Source of the DNA: Bryobacterales bacterium
Lineage (GTDB): Bacteria > Acidobacteriota > Terriglobia > Bryobacterales > Bryobacteraceae
Length of the DNA stretch: 64,000 bases
Assembly (NCBI GenBank): GCA_020852755.1
Contig: JADZAF010000057.1
Coordinates: 1-64,000 of the forward strand
Direction: 5' to 3'
Positions within the stretch are counted from its first letter, which is position 1. Every line of letters starts with the position of its first letter. Under the pieces are notes generated by a model. The model saw only the letters and a list, made by a program, of their open reading frames with translations, made no database searches and was not told the origin of the DNA. A program made the translations under genes and the position numbers. Below, one piece after another: positions 7,881 to 16,919 of this stretch.

Positions 7881-10800
7881 ATGACAAAACACTTGTTCTC
7901 TTGGATGTCCCTGCTGTTGTTTTCGACTGTTGCCGCGGCGCAAGTCACTGTCAACACGGTTGCGTCCCGGGTGGTCGGCCATCCGCAGCTCACTCTGGCC
8001 ACCAGCAGCCCGAACCTGGTTGAGGGCCGGGAATTCAACAGCCCGCAGGGGATCGTGGTCGATACCGCGGCCAATCCCCCGACTCTGTTTGTCGCGGATA
8101 CCGCCAACAATCGCGTGTTGGGGTGGCGCAATGCGACCAGCTTCGCCAACGGCTCTCGCGCCGACCTGGTCCTCGGGCAGCCGGATTTCTTCACGACGAC
8201 CGGCTCCACGGCGACGGGCCGTCTCTACTTCCCGACCGGGCTGGCGGTAGACAGCCAGCACAGCCTGTACGTAGTGGATTCCCGGAACAACCGGGTGCTG
8301 AGGTTCCCGGACCCGTTCGCCCGCCAGCAGAGCGGCGGCGACCAGGTGCCGGACCTGGTGCTGGGGCAGAAAAGCTTCTCGACCGGGACGGCGAATTCCG
8401 GGGGAGTCTCCGCTTCGACCCTGCGGACATGCTGCGCTTCGGGCAACGTGCCCTACCGCGCTTCGGTGGCGATCGATCAGAACGGAAACGTCTGGGTGAG
8501 CGATCCGGGCAATCACCGGGTGCTGCGCTACCCGGCCGCCAACCTGGGCGCCGGCGCGCGCGGTCCGGACGCCGACATCGTGCTGGGGCAGCCGGATTTC
8601 ACCACCGCCTCCGCTCCGCCCTCCGGCGCGTCGACGCGGGCCAACAAGGGACTGCTGCGTGTGCCCTCGGGAGTGGTGTTCGACCGCTCCGGCAACCGGC
8701 TGTACGTCTCCGATGAACTCAGCCGGGTGCTGGTTTTCGACAACCCGCGGCTGGGCGTGCCGCAACAGCAGGCCGCGAGGCTGCTGGGGATCTCGGTGGT
8801 TTCGTCCGGGCAGCAGCCGGCGCCGGACGTGGTCCTGTACGCGCCTGAGGGTGTGCTGATGATCGGCGACCGGCCCGCCGTGGTGGATACGGGCGGCCAC
8901 CGCATCGTCATCTATCCGCCTTACGAGCAGTGGGAAGCGGAAAGCTCCACGAACCCGTCGCCGCGCGCTACGGCTATCGTCGGGCAGTTCGCCTTCGCCC
9001 CCGAACCGAAGTCGAACCGCAACCAGCAGGAGCCCGCCAATAACTCGTTGAGCGCCCCGGTGGCCGCCTGGTACGCCGGCAGCGAGCTGTTCGTGGCCGA
9101 TGCGGGCAACAACCGCGTCCTGGTTTTTCCCCAGGTGGCGGGCGCCTTCTCGGCAGCCACCCGGCTGCTGGGACAGGACGACTTCATGTTCAATGCACCC
9201 AACCTGATCGAGGGGCGCGAGCTTTTCCTGGGGAACGCCGGCGGCATCGCGGTGGACACGCGCTCGGACCCGCCGCACCTCTACGTGGCCGATACGTATA
9301 ACAACCGGGTGCTGGGTTTTCGGGATGTCCGCAAGGTTACGGCGGGAAGCCGTGCGGACCTGGTCATCGGGCAGCCCGATTTCCGGCGCTCCATCGCGAA
9401 CTACAAGACCCTCGACCCCTCCAACTCCCGGGACACGCCCACTCCCTCGAGCCTTTACCTGCCGGTCGGCCTGACTTTGGACAGCGCCGGCAACCTCTGG
9501 GTGGCCGACGCGGGCAACGGCCGCGTACTGCGCTTCTCCAGGCCGTTCGAACAGGGCAATTTCCCTAACGCCGACCTAGTGATCGGCCAGGGCGGGTTCG
9601 GCGAACGGATTCTCGACCTTCCCTCCCGCAGCCGCATGTCGGCTCCCTACGGCCTGGCGTTCGACGCGGAGTTCGGTCTGTTCGTCTCCGACCAGGGGAA
9701 TAACCGGGTGCTGTTCTTCCCAGCGCCTTATACCAACGGAATGGATGCGGCCAAGGTCTTCGGGCAAGCCGATTTCATCACCGGCGCCGCCGGTAATACC
9801 ATGAACCGGATGAACGGGCCGACGCATCTGGCGGTGGATTCGGACGGCCGGCTGCACGTCACGGACACTGGGAATAACCGGATTCTGCTGTTCGAAAACT
9901 GGCGCGCAGCCTCAGAGACCGATCAATTCGCCCAGAATTCGATTGCCGGCCTCAACCGCCCCTTCGGCGTATTCGTGAGCCACGTGACGGGAGAGATCTG
10001 GGTGGCGGAGACGGGCCGGAACCGGGCCATCCGTTTTCCGAAATTCACCGACCTGCCTATCGGATCCGCCGCCCCGACGGCGCTGGTGCCCTCGGCGGGC
10101 CCGCTGGCCGTAGCCCAGGACACGTTCGGCACGCTTTACATCGCCGACGCGGCCAACCGGGTGGCTCTGTACTATCCGCCGGTAGCCGCGCTGAACGGAG
10201 CCAGTTTCCTCAGCCCGTTCGCCACGAAGGAAGCCGCGGACAACTCCATACGGACGGCCATTCAGAACGGCACGGTCACGCAGCTGCTGGCCGCCTATCC
10301 GCCCCTGGCGCCGGCCATGTGGGCTTCGCTGTTCCCGCTTGACATCGCCCTGGGCGGTATTCGTTTGATCGAATCCACAGCGGTGGCTACCTCCTACCCC
10401 ATTCCGACCGAACTGGGGGATATTCAAGTGCTGATCGGGGACCGCCCGGCGCCGATCCTGTTCGTGGCGCCGGGCCAGATCAATTTCCAGATACCCTCCG
10501 GCACGCAGGCATCGGGCCTGGTGGAGGTGCGGGTCGAGCGCAAGTCGACGGGCCAGATCGTGGCAATCGGCAACATAGCCATGCGCTCGGAGTCGCCCGC
10601 GCTATTCATGCGCGAGGACAATCCGGGCGGGTTCAAGCAGATAGCGGCCATCAATCAGGACGGCTCGATTAACTCCTCCGTCAACCAGGTGGCGCGCGGC
10701 CAGGTGATTCAGCTGTTCGGCACCGGACAGGGACTGGTGTCCGGCCAGCCGGCCGATGGGCAGCCGGTTCCGACCGGACAGTTGTACAGCACTTCGGAGA

Positions 10801-11024
10801 AGCCCCGGGTGATCACTTCGGCCGGCGAGCTGGACCAGAGCAACGTGCAGTTTTCCGGCCTGGCCCCGGACCTGGTGGGAGTCTGGCAGGTGAACGTAAG
10901 GATCCCCACGGAAGTGTCTCCCGGCCATCTGCAGCTCGTCCTGCAGTTCAAGGGCGTCAACACCAACGGCGCGGGCCAGGTGCCTACCGCCGCGCAGGTC
11001 CGCACCAGCATCTGGGTCAAGTAG
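7881..11024 (+). CDS. secreted NHL-repeat protein with TIGR03437-type C-terminal domain
   Basis: A 1047-residue protein with an N-terminal signal peptide (MTKHLFSWMSLLLFSTVAAAQ). From about residue 30 to 740 it has about a dozen NHL-like strands of the form ADTANNRVL interleaved with about eight copies of an LVLGQPDF-like motif, which suggests one or two beta-propellers. The last ~270 residues (about 775-1047) match the TIGR03437 domain found mainly in Solibacter-type Acidobacteria (APGQINFQIP and LFGTGQG are visible). Such proteins are exported and thought to bind surfaces, carbohydrates or partner proteins; no enzyme site is seen. The ATG at 7881 starts the signal peptide, though the Shine-Dalgarno is weak. 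A GC-rich hairpin follows the stop. Confidence 0.88.
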   Translation: MTKHLFSWMSLLLFSTVAAAQVTVNTVASRVVGHPQLTLATSSPNLVEGREFNSPQGIVVDTAANPPTLFVADTANNRVLGWRNATSFANGSRADLVLGQPDFFTTTGSTATGRLYFPTGLAVDSQHSLYVVDSRNNRVLRFPDPFARQQSGGDQVPDLVLGQKSFSTGTANSGGVSASTLRTCCASGNVPYRASVAIDQNGNVWVSDPGNHRVLRYPAANLGAGARGPDADIVLGQPDFTTASAPPSGASTRANKGLLRVPSGVVFDRSGNRLYVSDELSRVLVFDNPRLGVPQQQAARLLGISVVSSGQQPAPDVVLYAPEGVLMIGDRPAVVDTGGHRIVIYPPYEQWEAESSTNPSPRATAIVGQFAFAPEPKSNRNQQEPANNSLSAPVAAWYAGSELFVADAGNNRVLVFPQVAGAFSAATRLLGQDDFMFNAPNLIEGRELFLGNAGGIAVDTRSDPPHLYVADTYNNRVLGFRDVRKVTAGSRADLVIGQPDFRRSIANYKTLDPSNSRDTPTPSSLYLPVGLTLDSAGNLWVADAGNGRVLRFSRPFEQGNFPNADLVIGQGGFGERILDLPSRSRMSAPYGLAFDAEFGLFVSDQGNNRVLFFPAPYTNGMDAAKVFGQADFITGAAGNTMNRMNGPTHLAVDSDGRLHVTDTGNNRILLFENWRAASETDQFAQNSIAGLNRPFGVFVSHVTGEIWVAETGRNRAIRFPKFTDLPIGSAAPTALVPSAGPLAVAQDTFGTLYIADAANRVALYYPPVAALNGASFLSPFATKEAADNSIRTAIQNGTVTQLLAAYPPLAPAMWASLFPLDIALGGIRLIESTAVATSYPIPTELGDIQVLIGDRPAPILFVAPGQINFQIPSGTQASGLVEVRVERKSTGQIVAIGNIAMRSESPALFMREDNPGGFKQIAAINQDGSINSSVNQVARGQVIQLFGTGQGLVSGQPADGQPVPTGQLYSTSEKPRVITSAGELDQSNVQFSGLAPDLVGVWQVNVRIPTEVSPGHLQLVLQFKGVNTNGAGQVPTAAQVRTSIWVK

Positions 11025-11032
11025 GCCAAGGA

Positions 11033-11061
11033 AGCCGGGCGCCAATTCAGCGCGCCCGGCT
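11033..11061 (+). terminator. hairpin after the NHL gene
   Basis: AGCCGGGCGC (11033-11042) pairs perfectly with GCGCCCGGCT (11052-11061) around a 9-nt loop, 9 bp after the stop codon. There is no T-run, so it is either a weak or Rho-assisted terminator or a stabilising 3' end. Confidence 0.5.
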
Positions 11062-11080
11062 CTCATCCCCGCTGTTTCGC

Positions 11081-11086
11081 TAAAAT
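11081..11086 (+). promoter_or_regulatory. -10 box of the SurA-like gene
   Basis: TAAAAT ends 10 bases before the ATG at 11097, and no Shine-Dalgarno lies between them, so transcription would start about 3 bases before the start codon. No clear -35 is present. Confidence 0.35.
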
Positions 11087-11096
11087 AGTAGTCGTT

Positions 11097-12332
11097 ATGG
11101 TCTTACGGTTTTTGACCGGCGCCGCGGTTGTGCTGGGCACCGCGCTGGCCGGTGATGTGCGCATCGTCGAGGAGATCGTCGCCAAGGTGAACGGCGACAT
11201 CATCACCCGCAGCGAACTGGAGCGCGAGCGCCAGTACCTCGAGATGGCCCTGAAGCAGCAGGGTCTTACCGCGAACCAGCTACAGGAAGCCATCCGCCAG
11301 CGGGAGAAAGACATTCTCAAGGACCGCATTGACCAGTTGCTGCTGGTGCAGAAGGGCAAGGAACTGGGCATCAGCGTCGAGAGTGAAGTCACCAAGCGGC
11401 TGGCCGAGATTCAGCTCGAGCAGAAGATCGCAGACCCGGACAAGTTCCAGGCCTGGATTCGAGAGCAGGCCGGGCAGCCCTACGAGGACTTCCGGGCGCA
11501 GATGAGGGACAGCATGCTGACCCGCCGGGTGATCGGCCAGGAGGTGGGTTCGCGCATCAACGTTCCGCAGTCCGAAATCGAGAAGTACTACCAGGAGCAC
11601 AAGAACGATTTCATCCGCGAGGAGCAGGTGTTTCTGCGCGAGATCCTGGTTTCGACCGAAGGCAAGAAGCCGGAGGAAGCCGCGGCCGCCGAGAAGAAGG
11701 CCAAGGACCTGGTGGCGCGGGCGCGCAAGGGAGAGAAGTTCCACGAACTGGCCCGGGACAACTCCGACGCCCTGACTGCCCGGAACTATGGCGAGATGGG
11801 CACCTTCAAGCGAGGCGAGCTGAGGAAGGAAATCGAGGAGATCGTGTTCAAGGCCGAGAAAGGCTATGTGACCGATCCGATCCGGGTGCCGAACGGCTTC
11901 GTCATTTTGAAGGTGGAAGAACGCTTCGCGCCCGGCCTGGCCCCGCTCGAGCAGGTGGAGAACGAGATCCGCGAGCGGCTGTACATGCCGAGAATGGAGC
12001 CTCGCCTGAAGGAATACATGACCAGGCTGCGCGTGGACGCGTTCCTGGAGATCCGGGACGGCTACGTCGACACCGGCGCGGCGCCCGGCAAGGACACCCG
12101 CTGGAAAGACCCGGCGCAACTCAGACCCGAGACCACGACCAAGGAGGAAGTGGCGGCCAGCAGGCGGCGCAAGCTGCTGTGGGTTGTTCCGTGGTTCGGC
12201 CAGAAGACGGTTGAACCGGAGGTGGATACCCGGAGCCTGGGGATGGGCCGCGAAAGGGAGGCGGAGCAGAAAGAGGAAGCCGCCCCCGCGGTTCCCGCGC
12301 CCGCCGCGACCCCTGCCGGGAAGCCGCAATGA
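11097..12332 (+). CDS. SurA-like periplasmic peptidyl-prolyl isomerase
   Basis: A 411-residue exported protein: signal peptide (about 1-18, ending ALAG), a SurA N-terminal-like helical region opening VAKVNGDIITRSELERER, a PpiC/parvulin domain (about 178-280, with QVFLREILVS and GYVTDPIRVPNGFVILKV) and a charged, Pro/Ala-rich tail. SurA-type proteins escort unfolded outer-membrane proteins through the periplasm and can isomerise X-Pro bonds. It heads a same-strand series with waaF, groS and skp, consistent with envelope building, and its stop overlaps the next gene by ATGA, so the two are translationally coupled. Confidence 0.88.
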   Translation: MVLRFLTGAAVVLGTALAGDVRIVEEIVAKVNGDIITRSELERERQYLEMALKQQGLTANQLQEAIRQREKDILKDRIDQLLLVQKGKELGISVESEVTKRLAEIQLEQKIADPDKFQAWIREQAGQPYEDFRAQMRDSMLTRRVIGQEVGSRINVPQSEIEKYYQEHKNDFIREEQVFLREILVSTEGKKPEEAAAAEKKAKDLVARARKGEKFHELARDNSDALTARNYGEMGTFKRGELRKEIEEIVFKAEKGYVTDPIRVPNGFVILKVEERFAPGLAPLEQVENEIRERLYMPRMEPRLKEYMTRLRVDAFLEIRDGYVDTGAAPGKDTRWKDPAQLRPETTTKEEVAASRRRKLLWVVPWFGQKTVEPEVDTRSLGMGREREAEQKEEAAPAVPAPAATPAGKPQ

Positions 12333-13459
12333 AATCTCCCTGCGTGAGGGATCTGGAGCCCAACCAGACGGTCACGGGCATCTTCCTGGTACACAGCAAG
12401 GAGGTTCGCCAGAAGAAGAGCGGCGAGCCTTACCTCTCGCTGCTGCTGGGCGATCGAAGCGGCGACCTGGAAGCCAAGATGTGGGACAACGTGGGCGAGG
12501 CCGTGGACGCTTTCGAGCGCGACGACTTCATCAAGGTCAAGGGGATCGTCCAGGTTTACCACAACAAGCCGCAGCTGACGATTCACAAGCTGCGGCGGAT
12601 GGAAGAAGCGGAAGTCGACTTCGCCGACTTCTTCCCCGCTTCGGAGCGCGATCCCGACGCCATGTTCGCTTCCCTGCGGGAGATCGTGAACGGCATCGGC
12701 AACCCGCACCTGAAGAGCCTGCTGAACCTTTTCCTGGACGACGAAGAGGTGGCCCGGCGCTACCGCCAGGCGCCCGCGGCCAAGCAGGTGCATCACGCAT
12801 TCCTGGGCGGACTGATCGAACACGTGCTGTCGTTGTGCGAGCTGTGCCGCTTCATGGCCTCGCACTACCGCGATATCGACCTCGATCTGCTGCTGGCCGG
12901 GGCCATCCTGCACGATGTCGGGAAGATCTACGAACTGAGCTACAGCCGGGGTTTTTCGTATACTTCCGAGGGGCAGCTGCTGGGCCACGTGGTCATCGGG
13001 CTGCGCATGATCGAGGAGAAGTCCAGGCAGGTGCCGGGATTTCCGCGGGAACTGCGCACGCTGCTGGATCACATGGTGATCAGCCATCACGGCAAGCTGG
13101 AGTTCGGCTCTCCCAAGCTGCCCTTGTTTCCGGAAGCCCTGTTGTTGCACTATCTGGATGATCTGGATTCGAAGATGGAGTGCATGCGCGCCCTGGTGGA
13201 ACGGGACCAACTGGTGAACGGCCACTTCACGGCGTACAGTTCGGCCCTGGAGCGCACGGTATTGAAGAAGGCGAAATACCTCGCGGGGGAAACCCCGGCG
13301 GCACTGGAAACTCCCGAGCCTGCCGCTCCGCCGCGCGCGCCGGTATCCGGTCCGGCGCCCTCTCCGCTGGCCGCCAAGGCGCCGCAGTCGGGAACGCCCT
13401 TCGGCGCGAAGCTGCTGCAGGCGCTGGGTCCCGCGACGAACGCCGAGAAGGAGGGTTGA
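12329..13459 (+). CDS. OB-fold/HD-domain 3'-5' exoribonuclease, YhaM-like
   Basis: A 376-residue protein with an N-terminal OB fold (about 10-90) and a metal-dependent HD domain (about 150-290). HD-type ligands visible are H156/H157, H165, the HD pair H195-D196 in LHDVGK, and the later HH in ISHHGKLEFGSP. This matches YhaM/CbfI proteins of Firmicutes, which trim RNA (and some DNA) from the 3' end. The last ~80 residues are Pro/Ala-rich and probably disordered. The ATG overlaps the stop of the preceding isomerase gene. The alternative is a general HD phosphohydrolase, but the OB-HD order favours YhaM. Confidence 0.83.
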   Translation: MKSPCVRDLEPNQTVTGIFLVHSKEVRQKKSGEPYLSLLLGDRSGDLEAKMWDNVGEAVDAFERDDFIKVKGIVQVYHNKPQLTIHKLRRMEEAEVDFADFFPASERDPDAMFASLREIVNGIGNPHLKSLLNLFLDDEEVARRYRQAPAAKQVHHAFLGGLIEHVLSLCELCRFMASHYRDIDLDLLLAGAILHDVGKIYELSYSRGFSYTSEGQLLGHVVIGLRMIEEKSRQVPGFPRELRTLLDHMVISHHGKLEFGSPKLPLFPEALLLHYLDDLDSKMECMRALVERDQLVNGHFTAYSSALERTVLKKAKYLAGETPAALETPEPAAPPRAPVSGPAPSPLAAKAPQSGTPFGAKLLQALGPATNAEKEG

Positions 13460-13460
13460 A

Positions 13461-13862
13461 ATGGGCCGGAGAGTCTCTGCGCGCGCGATTCCGCCGCCGC
13501 TGGAGCTGATCTGCCTGAAGGCCCTGTGGTCGCTGGGCGCAGGCCGGGTCGAAGACGTGCGGCAGGCCGTGGCGGCGACCCGCCCTCTGGCGTACACCAC
13601 CGTGATGACCGTGCTGGAGCGGTTGACGCGGCGCGGCGCGGTGGCCCGGCGCAAGGTGGGGCGCTCGTTTCTGTATTCTCCGGAAGTCTCCCGCGCTTCC
13701 CTGCGCCTGCTGGCGGTCCGGGACCTGGTGGACACCTATTTCGACGGGTCCGAGTCCCAGCTCCTGGATTTTCTGCGGGAACGCTCCAGCGAGGCGGGAG
13801 CGCCGGTGGAAGCTGTCCAACCGGCCATCTCCGAAAGCCGCCTGGACACCGCCCTGCTGTGA
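13461..13862 (+). CDS. BlaI/MecI-family transcriptional repressor
   Basis: A 133-residue winged-helix protein with the BlaI/MecI/CopY signature: PPLELICLKALWSLGAG, then AYTTVMTVLERLTRRG as recognition helix region and a basic wing (RRKVGRSFLY). BlaI dimers bind TACA/TGTA dyads and are usually inactivated by cleavage through a BlaR1-type protease. Here no blaR lies next to it; the gene sits between the exonuclease gene (1 base after its stop) and waaF (adjacent stop and start). This is a different context from the BlaI-BlaR1 pair at 31-33 kb. The ATG has GAGGG upstream. Confidence 0.85.
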   Translation: MGRRVSARAIPPPLELICLKALWSLGAGRVEDVRQAVAATRPLAYTTVMTVLERLTRRGAVARRKVGRSFLYSPEVSRASLRLLAVRDLVDTYFDGSESQLLDFLRERSSEAGAPVEAVQPAISESRLDTALL

Positions 13863-14909
13863 ATGGCCGCATTCGCCAAGATTCTGGTACGTGCCCCGAA
13901 CTGGCTGGGCGACGCCGTTCTGTCGCTGCCCGCGCTGCGAGTGCTCCGGCGGCGTTTTCCCGGCGCCGAGATCGTGGCGGCGGCCAAGCCGTGGGTGGCC
14001 GCGCTTTACAAGGGTGAATCCGCCGTCAGCCGCACGATTCCGTTTCCCGCCCGGGGCGGCCTTCGCGACCTGAAACGCAAGGGGACTTTCGCCCGGCAAC
14101 TCCGGGCCGAGCGTTTCGATTGCGCGGTCCTGTTCCAGAACGCCTTCGAGGCGGCCGCCCTGGCCTGGCTGGCCGGCATCCCGCGCCGCATCGGATACGA
14201 CCGGGACGGCCGCGGGCGGCTGCTGACCGACGCCATTCCGGTTCCCAAGCCGGGTGAGATTCCGAGACACCAGCGTTTCTATTACCTCGAGTTGCTGCGG
14301 CGCGCCGGCTTTCCCCCCGAGGGCGCGGAGGGACCGATCTGCCTGGAAAACGCCGGGACCGCGCGGCGGGCGGGCCTGGAGTGGCTCCGGCAGCGGGGGA
14401 TCGATCCGCCGGTGGTGGGGATCAGCCCGGGCGCCGCTTACGGAGGCGCCAAGCGCTGGCTGCCTGAACGCTTCGCCGAGGCCGGCTGGCGGACGGCCTC
14501 GGAACTCGGAGGCGCCGTGGTGGTGTTCGGCTCCGAAGCGGAGCGGCTTCTGGGTGAGACCGTGTGCCGGACGGTTCAGTCCCTGGGAGGCCGTGCCTAT
14601 AACCTGGCGGGCGGCACTTCGCTGAGCGAGTTCATCGAGGCGGTCGCGGCCTGCGAGCTCTTCTTCTGCAACGACTCGGGCGCCATGCACGTGGCTTCGG
14701 CGCTGAACGTCCCGACTGTCGCCGTCTTTGGCGCCACCGACGTGGAAGCCACGGGACCGGCCGGGCCGCGCGCCCTGGTGGTGCGCGATCCGGTGGAATG
14801 CAGCCCCTGCCTGCTCCGGGAGTGCCCCATCGACCACCGCTGTATGACTCGCGTCACCGCCGGGCAGGTGGTGACCGTCTCGCGGGAATGGCTGCATGCT
14901 AGACTGTAG
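13863..14909 (+). CDS. waaF: ADP-heptose:LPS heptosyltransferase II
   Basis: A 348-residue GT-B glycosyltransferase of family GT9, the same length as E. coli WaaF. Family role: transfer of the second L-glycero-D-manno-heptose to the inner core of lipopolysaccharide at the inner face of the cytoplasmic membrane. Visible motifs: [20 protein letters not shown] (6-25), [13 protein letters not shown] in the C-terminal half, the nucleotide-sugar site NDSGAMHVA, and the ending with [16 protein letters not shown] typical of heptosyltransferase II. The start codon follows the stop of the BlaI-like gene directly. A gmhB-like gene for heptose synthesis lies at 31 kb. Confidence 0.9.
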   Translation: MAAFAKILVRAPNWLGDAVLSLPALRVLRRRFPGAEIVAAAKPWVAALYKGESAVSRTIPFPARGGLRDLKRKGTFARQLRAERFDCAVLFQNAFEAAALAWLAGIPRRIGYDRDGRGRLLTDAIPVPKPGEIPRHQRFYYLELLRRAGFPPEGAEGPICLENAGTARRAGLEWLRQRGIDPPVVGISPGAAYGGAKRWLPERFAEAGWRTASELGGAVVVFGSEAERLLGETVCRTVQSLGGRAYNLAGGTSLSEFIEAVAACELFFCNDSGAMHVASALNVPTVAVFGATDVEATGPAGPRALVVRDPVECSPCLLRECPIDHRCMTRVTAGQVVTVSREWLHARL

Positions 14910-14912
14910 AGG

Positions 14913-14928
14913 CGCACCTGCCGGTGCG
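14913..14928 (+). promoter_or_regulatory. leader hairpin before groS
   Basis: CGCACC (14913-14918) and GGTGCG (14923-14928) form a 6-bp stem closed by TGCC, just upstream of the AGGAG ribosome site at 14941. No CIRCE element (the usual HrcA operator of groS) is seen. Confidence 0.35.
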
Positions 14929-14950
14929 GCTAACTTCCCAAGGAGCTACC

Positions 14951-15238
14951 ATGAACCTTCGTCCTTTACACGACCGCGTGCTGATCAAGAGAATCGAGGA
15001 AGCCGAAACCGCCAGCGGGGGGATCATCATTCCCGATACCGCCAAGGAAAAGCCCCAACAGGGTGAAGTGATGGGCGTAGGGGACGGCAAACTGCTGGAG
15101 AACGGCGAGCGCGTTCCGCCGGATGTCAAGGTAGGCGACCGCATCCTGTTCGGCAAGTATTCCGGCTCGGAAATCAAGCTCGAGGGCGACGAGTATCTGA
15201 TCCTGCGCGAGGACGAGATCCTGGCCGTTCTGGCATAG
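14951..15238 (+). CDS. groS: co-chaperonin GroES
   Basis: A 95-residue Gro[20 protein letters not shown] at the N-terminus, the mobile-loop segment [17 protein letters not shown] (about 22-38), and the closing [17 protein letters not shown]. It caps the GroEL ring and releases substrate. The ATG at 14951 sits behind AGGAG with 5-base spacing. Unusually, groL does not follow; the next gene is skp. The missing CIRCE site and the missing groL suggest it is not regulated as a standard groESL operon. Confidence 0.95.
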   Translation: MNLRPLHDRVLIKRIEEAETASGGIIIPDTAKEKPQQGEVMGVGDGKLLENGERVPPDVKVGDRILFGKYSGSEIKLEGDEYLILREDEILAVLA

Positions 15239-15264
15239 CCTGCCGGGTCCGCTCTCCGCACCCC

Positions 15265-15279
15265 TGTGTTAACCTGGAA
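15265..15279 (+). promoter_or_regulatory. conserved upstream element before skp
   Basis: TGTGTTAACCTGGAA is identical at 14 of 15 positions to 63037-63051 upstream of rpsO. It ends 33 bases before the skp start and could be an extended -10 (TG near TTAACCT) or a shared regulator site. Confidence 0.35.
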
Positions 15280-15312
15280 GTGTATTTATCAGTAGGAGTT
15301 TAGCGACAGCTT

Positions 15313-15837
15313 ATGTCTCGAAACGGGAAGGTTCGGCTGCCCTTGCTCGGGGCCGGCATTCTACTGGCCGCCTCTCTGGCCCCAGCGCAGTCGAAGGTCG
15401 CTGTCATCAGCCTGCAAAGGGCCGTGCTGGAATCGGCGGAGATCCAGAAAGCCTCCGCCGAGCTGGAAGCCAAGTACAAACCGCGGCAGACCAGGATCGA
15501 ACAGCTTCAGAAAGAGATCCAGGACCTTCAGCAGAAACTGCAGGCCGGCCAGGGTAAGTTGACGCCCCAGGCCGAAGCCGACCTCATGGCCGGCGGCCAG
15601 AGGAAGCAGCGCGAACTGCAGCGGCTCACCGAAGACCTGCAGGCCGAAGTGGACCGCGAGCGCAACGACATCCTGACTCGCAGCAGCCAGCGCATGTCGG
15701 AAGTAGTCGGCAAGATCGCGGGCGCCAAAGGCCTGGACGTGGTCATCGATATTTCCAATACGGTCTACTTCAAGCCCGCCCTGGACATCACCAAAGAAGC
15801 CCTGGCCGAATACGACAAGACCTATCCGGCCAAGTAG
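15313..15837 (+). CDS. skp: OmpH/Skp-like periplasmic chaperone
   Basis: A 174-residue exported protein. A signal peptide (1 to about 25, LLAASLAPAQS) precedes the Skp core: SKVAVISLQRAVLES (27-41), then a long charged coiled coil (about 45-130) that forms the tentacles of the Skp trimer, then KGLDVVIDISNTVYFKP closing the beta body. Skp holds unfolded outer-membrane proteins in the periplasm before BAM-mediated insertion. It fits the SurA-like gene 4 kb upstream. An AGGAG at 15293 is somewhat far from the ATG at 15313. Confidence 0.87.
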   Translation: MSRNGKVRLPLLGAGILLAASLAPAQSKVAVISLQRAVLESAEIQKASAELEAKYKPRQTRIEQLQKEIQDLQQKLQAGQGKLTPQAEADLMAGGQRKQRELQRLTEDLQAEVDRERNDILTRSSQRMSEVVGKIAGAKGLDVVIDISNTVYFKPALDITKEALAEYDKTYPAK

Positions 15838-15864
15838 GCGGGCCCGCTGCGCGAGCGGGTTCGA

Positions 15865-16314
15865 GTGAAATGCATGGGTTACCTTGACCGATACGGAGAA
15901 GGCGAGGAGCGGCGCGAGAAGATCATCAAACGCACCCTGCTCTCTCTACTGATTCTGGCGATCGCGGGCTCCGTTCTCTACTATCTGTTCAAGAACTATC
16001 GCGAGGAGCGGCAGGTGCGCCGCTTCTACGAGATGCTCGCCCGGCAGGACTACACAGGCGCCTACCAGCTGTGGGGCTGCTCCAAGGAAGAACCGTGCCG
16101 CGATTACTCTTTTGAGCGCTTTATGGAAGACTGGGGAGGCGGCAGTCTGAACTCGAAGCCGGGCGAGGCGGAGATCGTCAAGAGCCGGTCGTGCGGTTCC
16201 GGCGTGATCATCACCACCCGGATGGGCGAGCGCGAAGAGAAGCTGTGGGTGCAGCGCAGCACGCTGGTGATGGGCTTCTCGCCGTGGCCGGCATGCCCCG
16301 CTTCGGGGCTCTGA
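15865..16314 (+). CDS. single-pass membrane protein of unknown function
   Basis: A protein of 149 residues from GTG at 15865, or 146 from ATG at 15874, which I consider about as likely. A charged N-terminus (YGEGEERREK) is followed by one membrane helix (about 24-42, TLLSLLILAIAGSVLYYLF) and a soluble region of about 100 residues with paired cysteines (WGCSKEEPC and KSRSCGSG) that probably lies in the periplasm. The soluble part (RRFYEMLARQDYTGAYQLWG) resembles small lumazine-like/DUF4878-type folds only in general outline. No function can be assigned. It lies 27 bases after skp, possibly in the same transcript. Confidence 0.7.
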   Translation: MKCMGYLDRYGEGEERREKIIKRTLLSLLILAIAGSVLYYLFKNYREERQVRRFYEMLARQDYTGAYQLWGCSKEEPCRDYSFERFMEDWGGGSLNSKPGEAEIVKSRSCGSGVIITTRMGEREEKLWVQRSTLVMGFSPWPACPASGL

Positions 16315-16321
16315 GGCTCCG

Positions 16322-16777
16322 TCAGCCCTTACCCGCCTTGCGCGCTTCGGCGTCCTGATACTCCACCCGGCGGCCGGTCCGGGCCTCCAACCCCGCCAGC
16401 ACCGCGCGCACCGCCCCCTTGTGTACCTGAAACACGAGGGCCTGCTGCCGCCCGTCTGCGCCGGTGAAGCCGAGGGTAAGGAAATGCTTGCGCCTCTTGG
16501 CCAGCAGCAGCAACGGCGAGATGACGATGCTCTCCACCAGCCGGCGGTCCACCTTTTGGCCGTACTCGAGCAGGTTGATGCTCGCGTAGGGGATCTCCAG
16601 CAGAGAGTCCCTGACCCGTATGCGCAGCGCATCTCCGCGCGACAGGTCCATGCGGCCTCCGGACCCTTGCGGAAGAGAAGCCATGGTTCCGCCGGCGTAT
16701 TCGATCCGGGCGCCCTCGGTCTCCTCCGCGACTGCCAGGACAGGGACGAGCAGAACGAGCAGGCAAAGTCTGAACAT
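16322..16777 (-). CDS. exported protein of unknown function
   Basis: A 151-residue protein with a clear signal peptide (MFRLCLLVLLVPVLAVAEE). The mature part is mostly beta with a short hydrophobic patch (SIVISPLLLLAKRRKHFLTL) and a Lys/Arg-rich end. I do not recognise the family; similar small exported proteins with an EYAGGT-type start occur in Acidobacteria. The ATG at 16777 is preferred because it begins the signal peptide; an in-frame ATG 15 bases upstream is the alternative. It is convergent with the preceding membrane-protein gene, 7 bases apart. Confidence 0.65.
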   Translation of the reverse strand: MFRLCLLVLLVPVLAVAEETEGARIEYAGGTMASLPQGSGGRMDLSRGDALRIRVRDSLLEIPYASINLLEYGQKVDRRLVESIVISPLLLLAKRRKHFLTLGFTGADGRQQALVFQVHKGAVRAVLAGLEARTGRRVEYQDAEARKAGKG

Positions 16778-16919
16778 CGGCGCAATTCCCATTTCAGATA
16801 GTGGCCGCGAGCCGGAATTCCGCTCACCAAAAGCTCGGGCTGGTGAAGGGGAAGACACCTCGGGAGGCGCTTTGCCGCCGGGCGGTCTGTGGATTGCATC
16901 GCTTCCTCACGGAGGGGTT

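Noticed and set aside
12329-13459. (p)ppGpp or dNTP hydrolase from the HD motif
   Set aside because: The N-terminal OB fold followed by HD is the YhaM arrangement.
14910-14950. CIRCE operator before groS
   Set aside because: No TTAGCACTC-N9-GAGTGCTAA-like sequence; only a short GC hairpin.
15853-15870. GGTTCGAGT resembling a tRNA T-loop
   Set aside because: No acceptor stem or anticodon arm around it; it lies in the start region of a gene. No tRNA was found anywhere.
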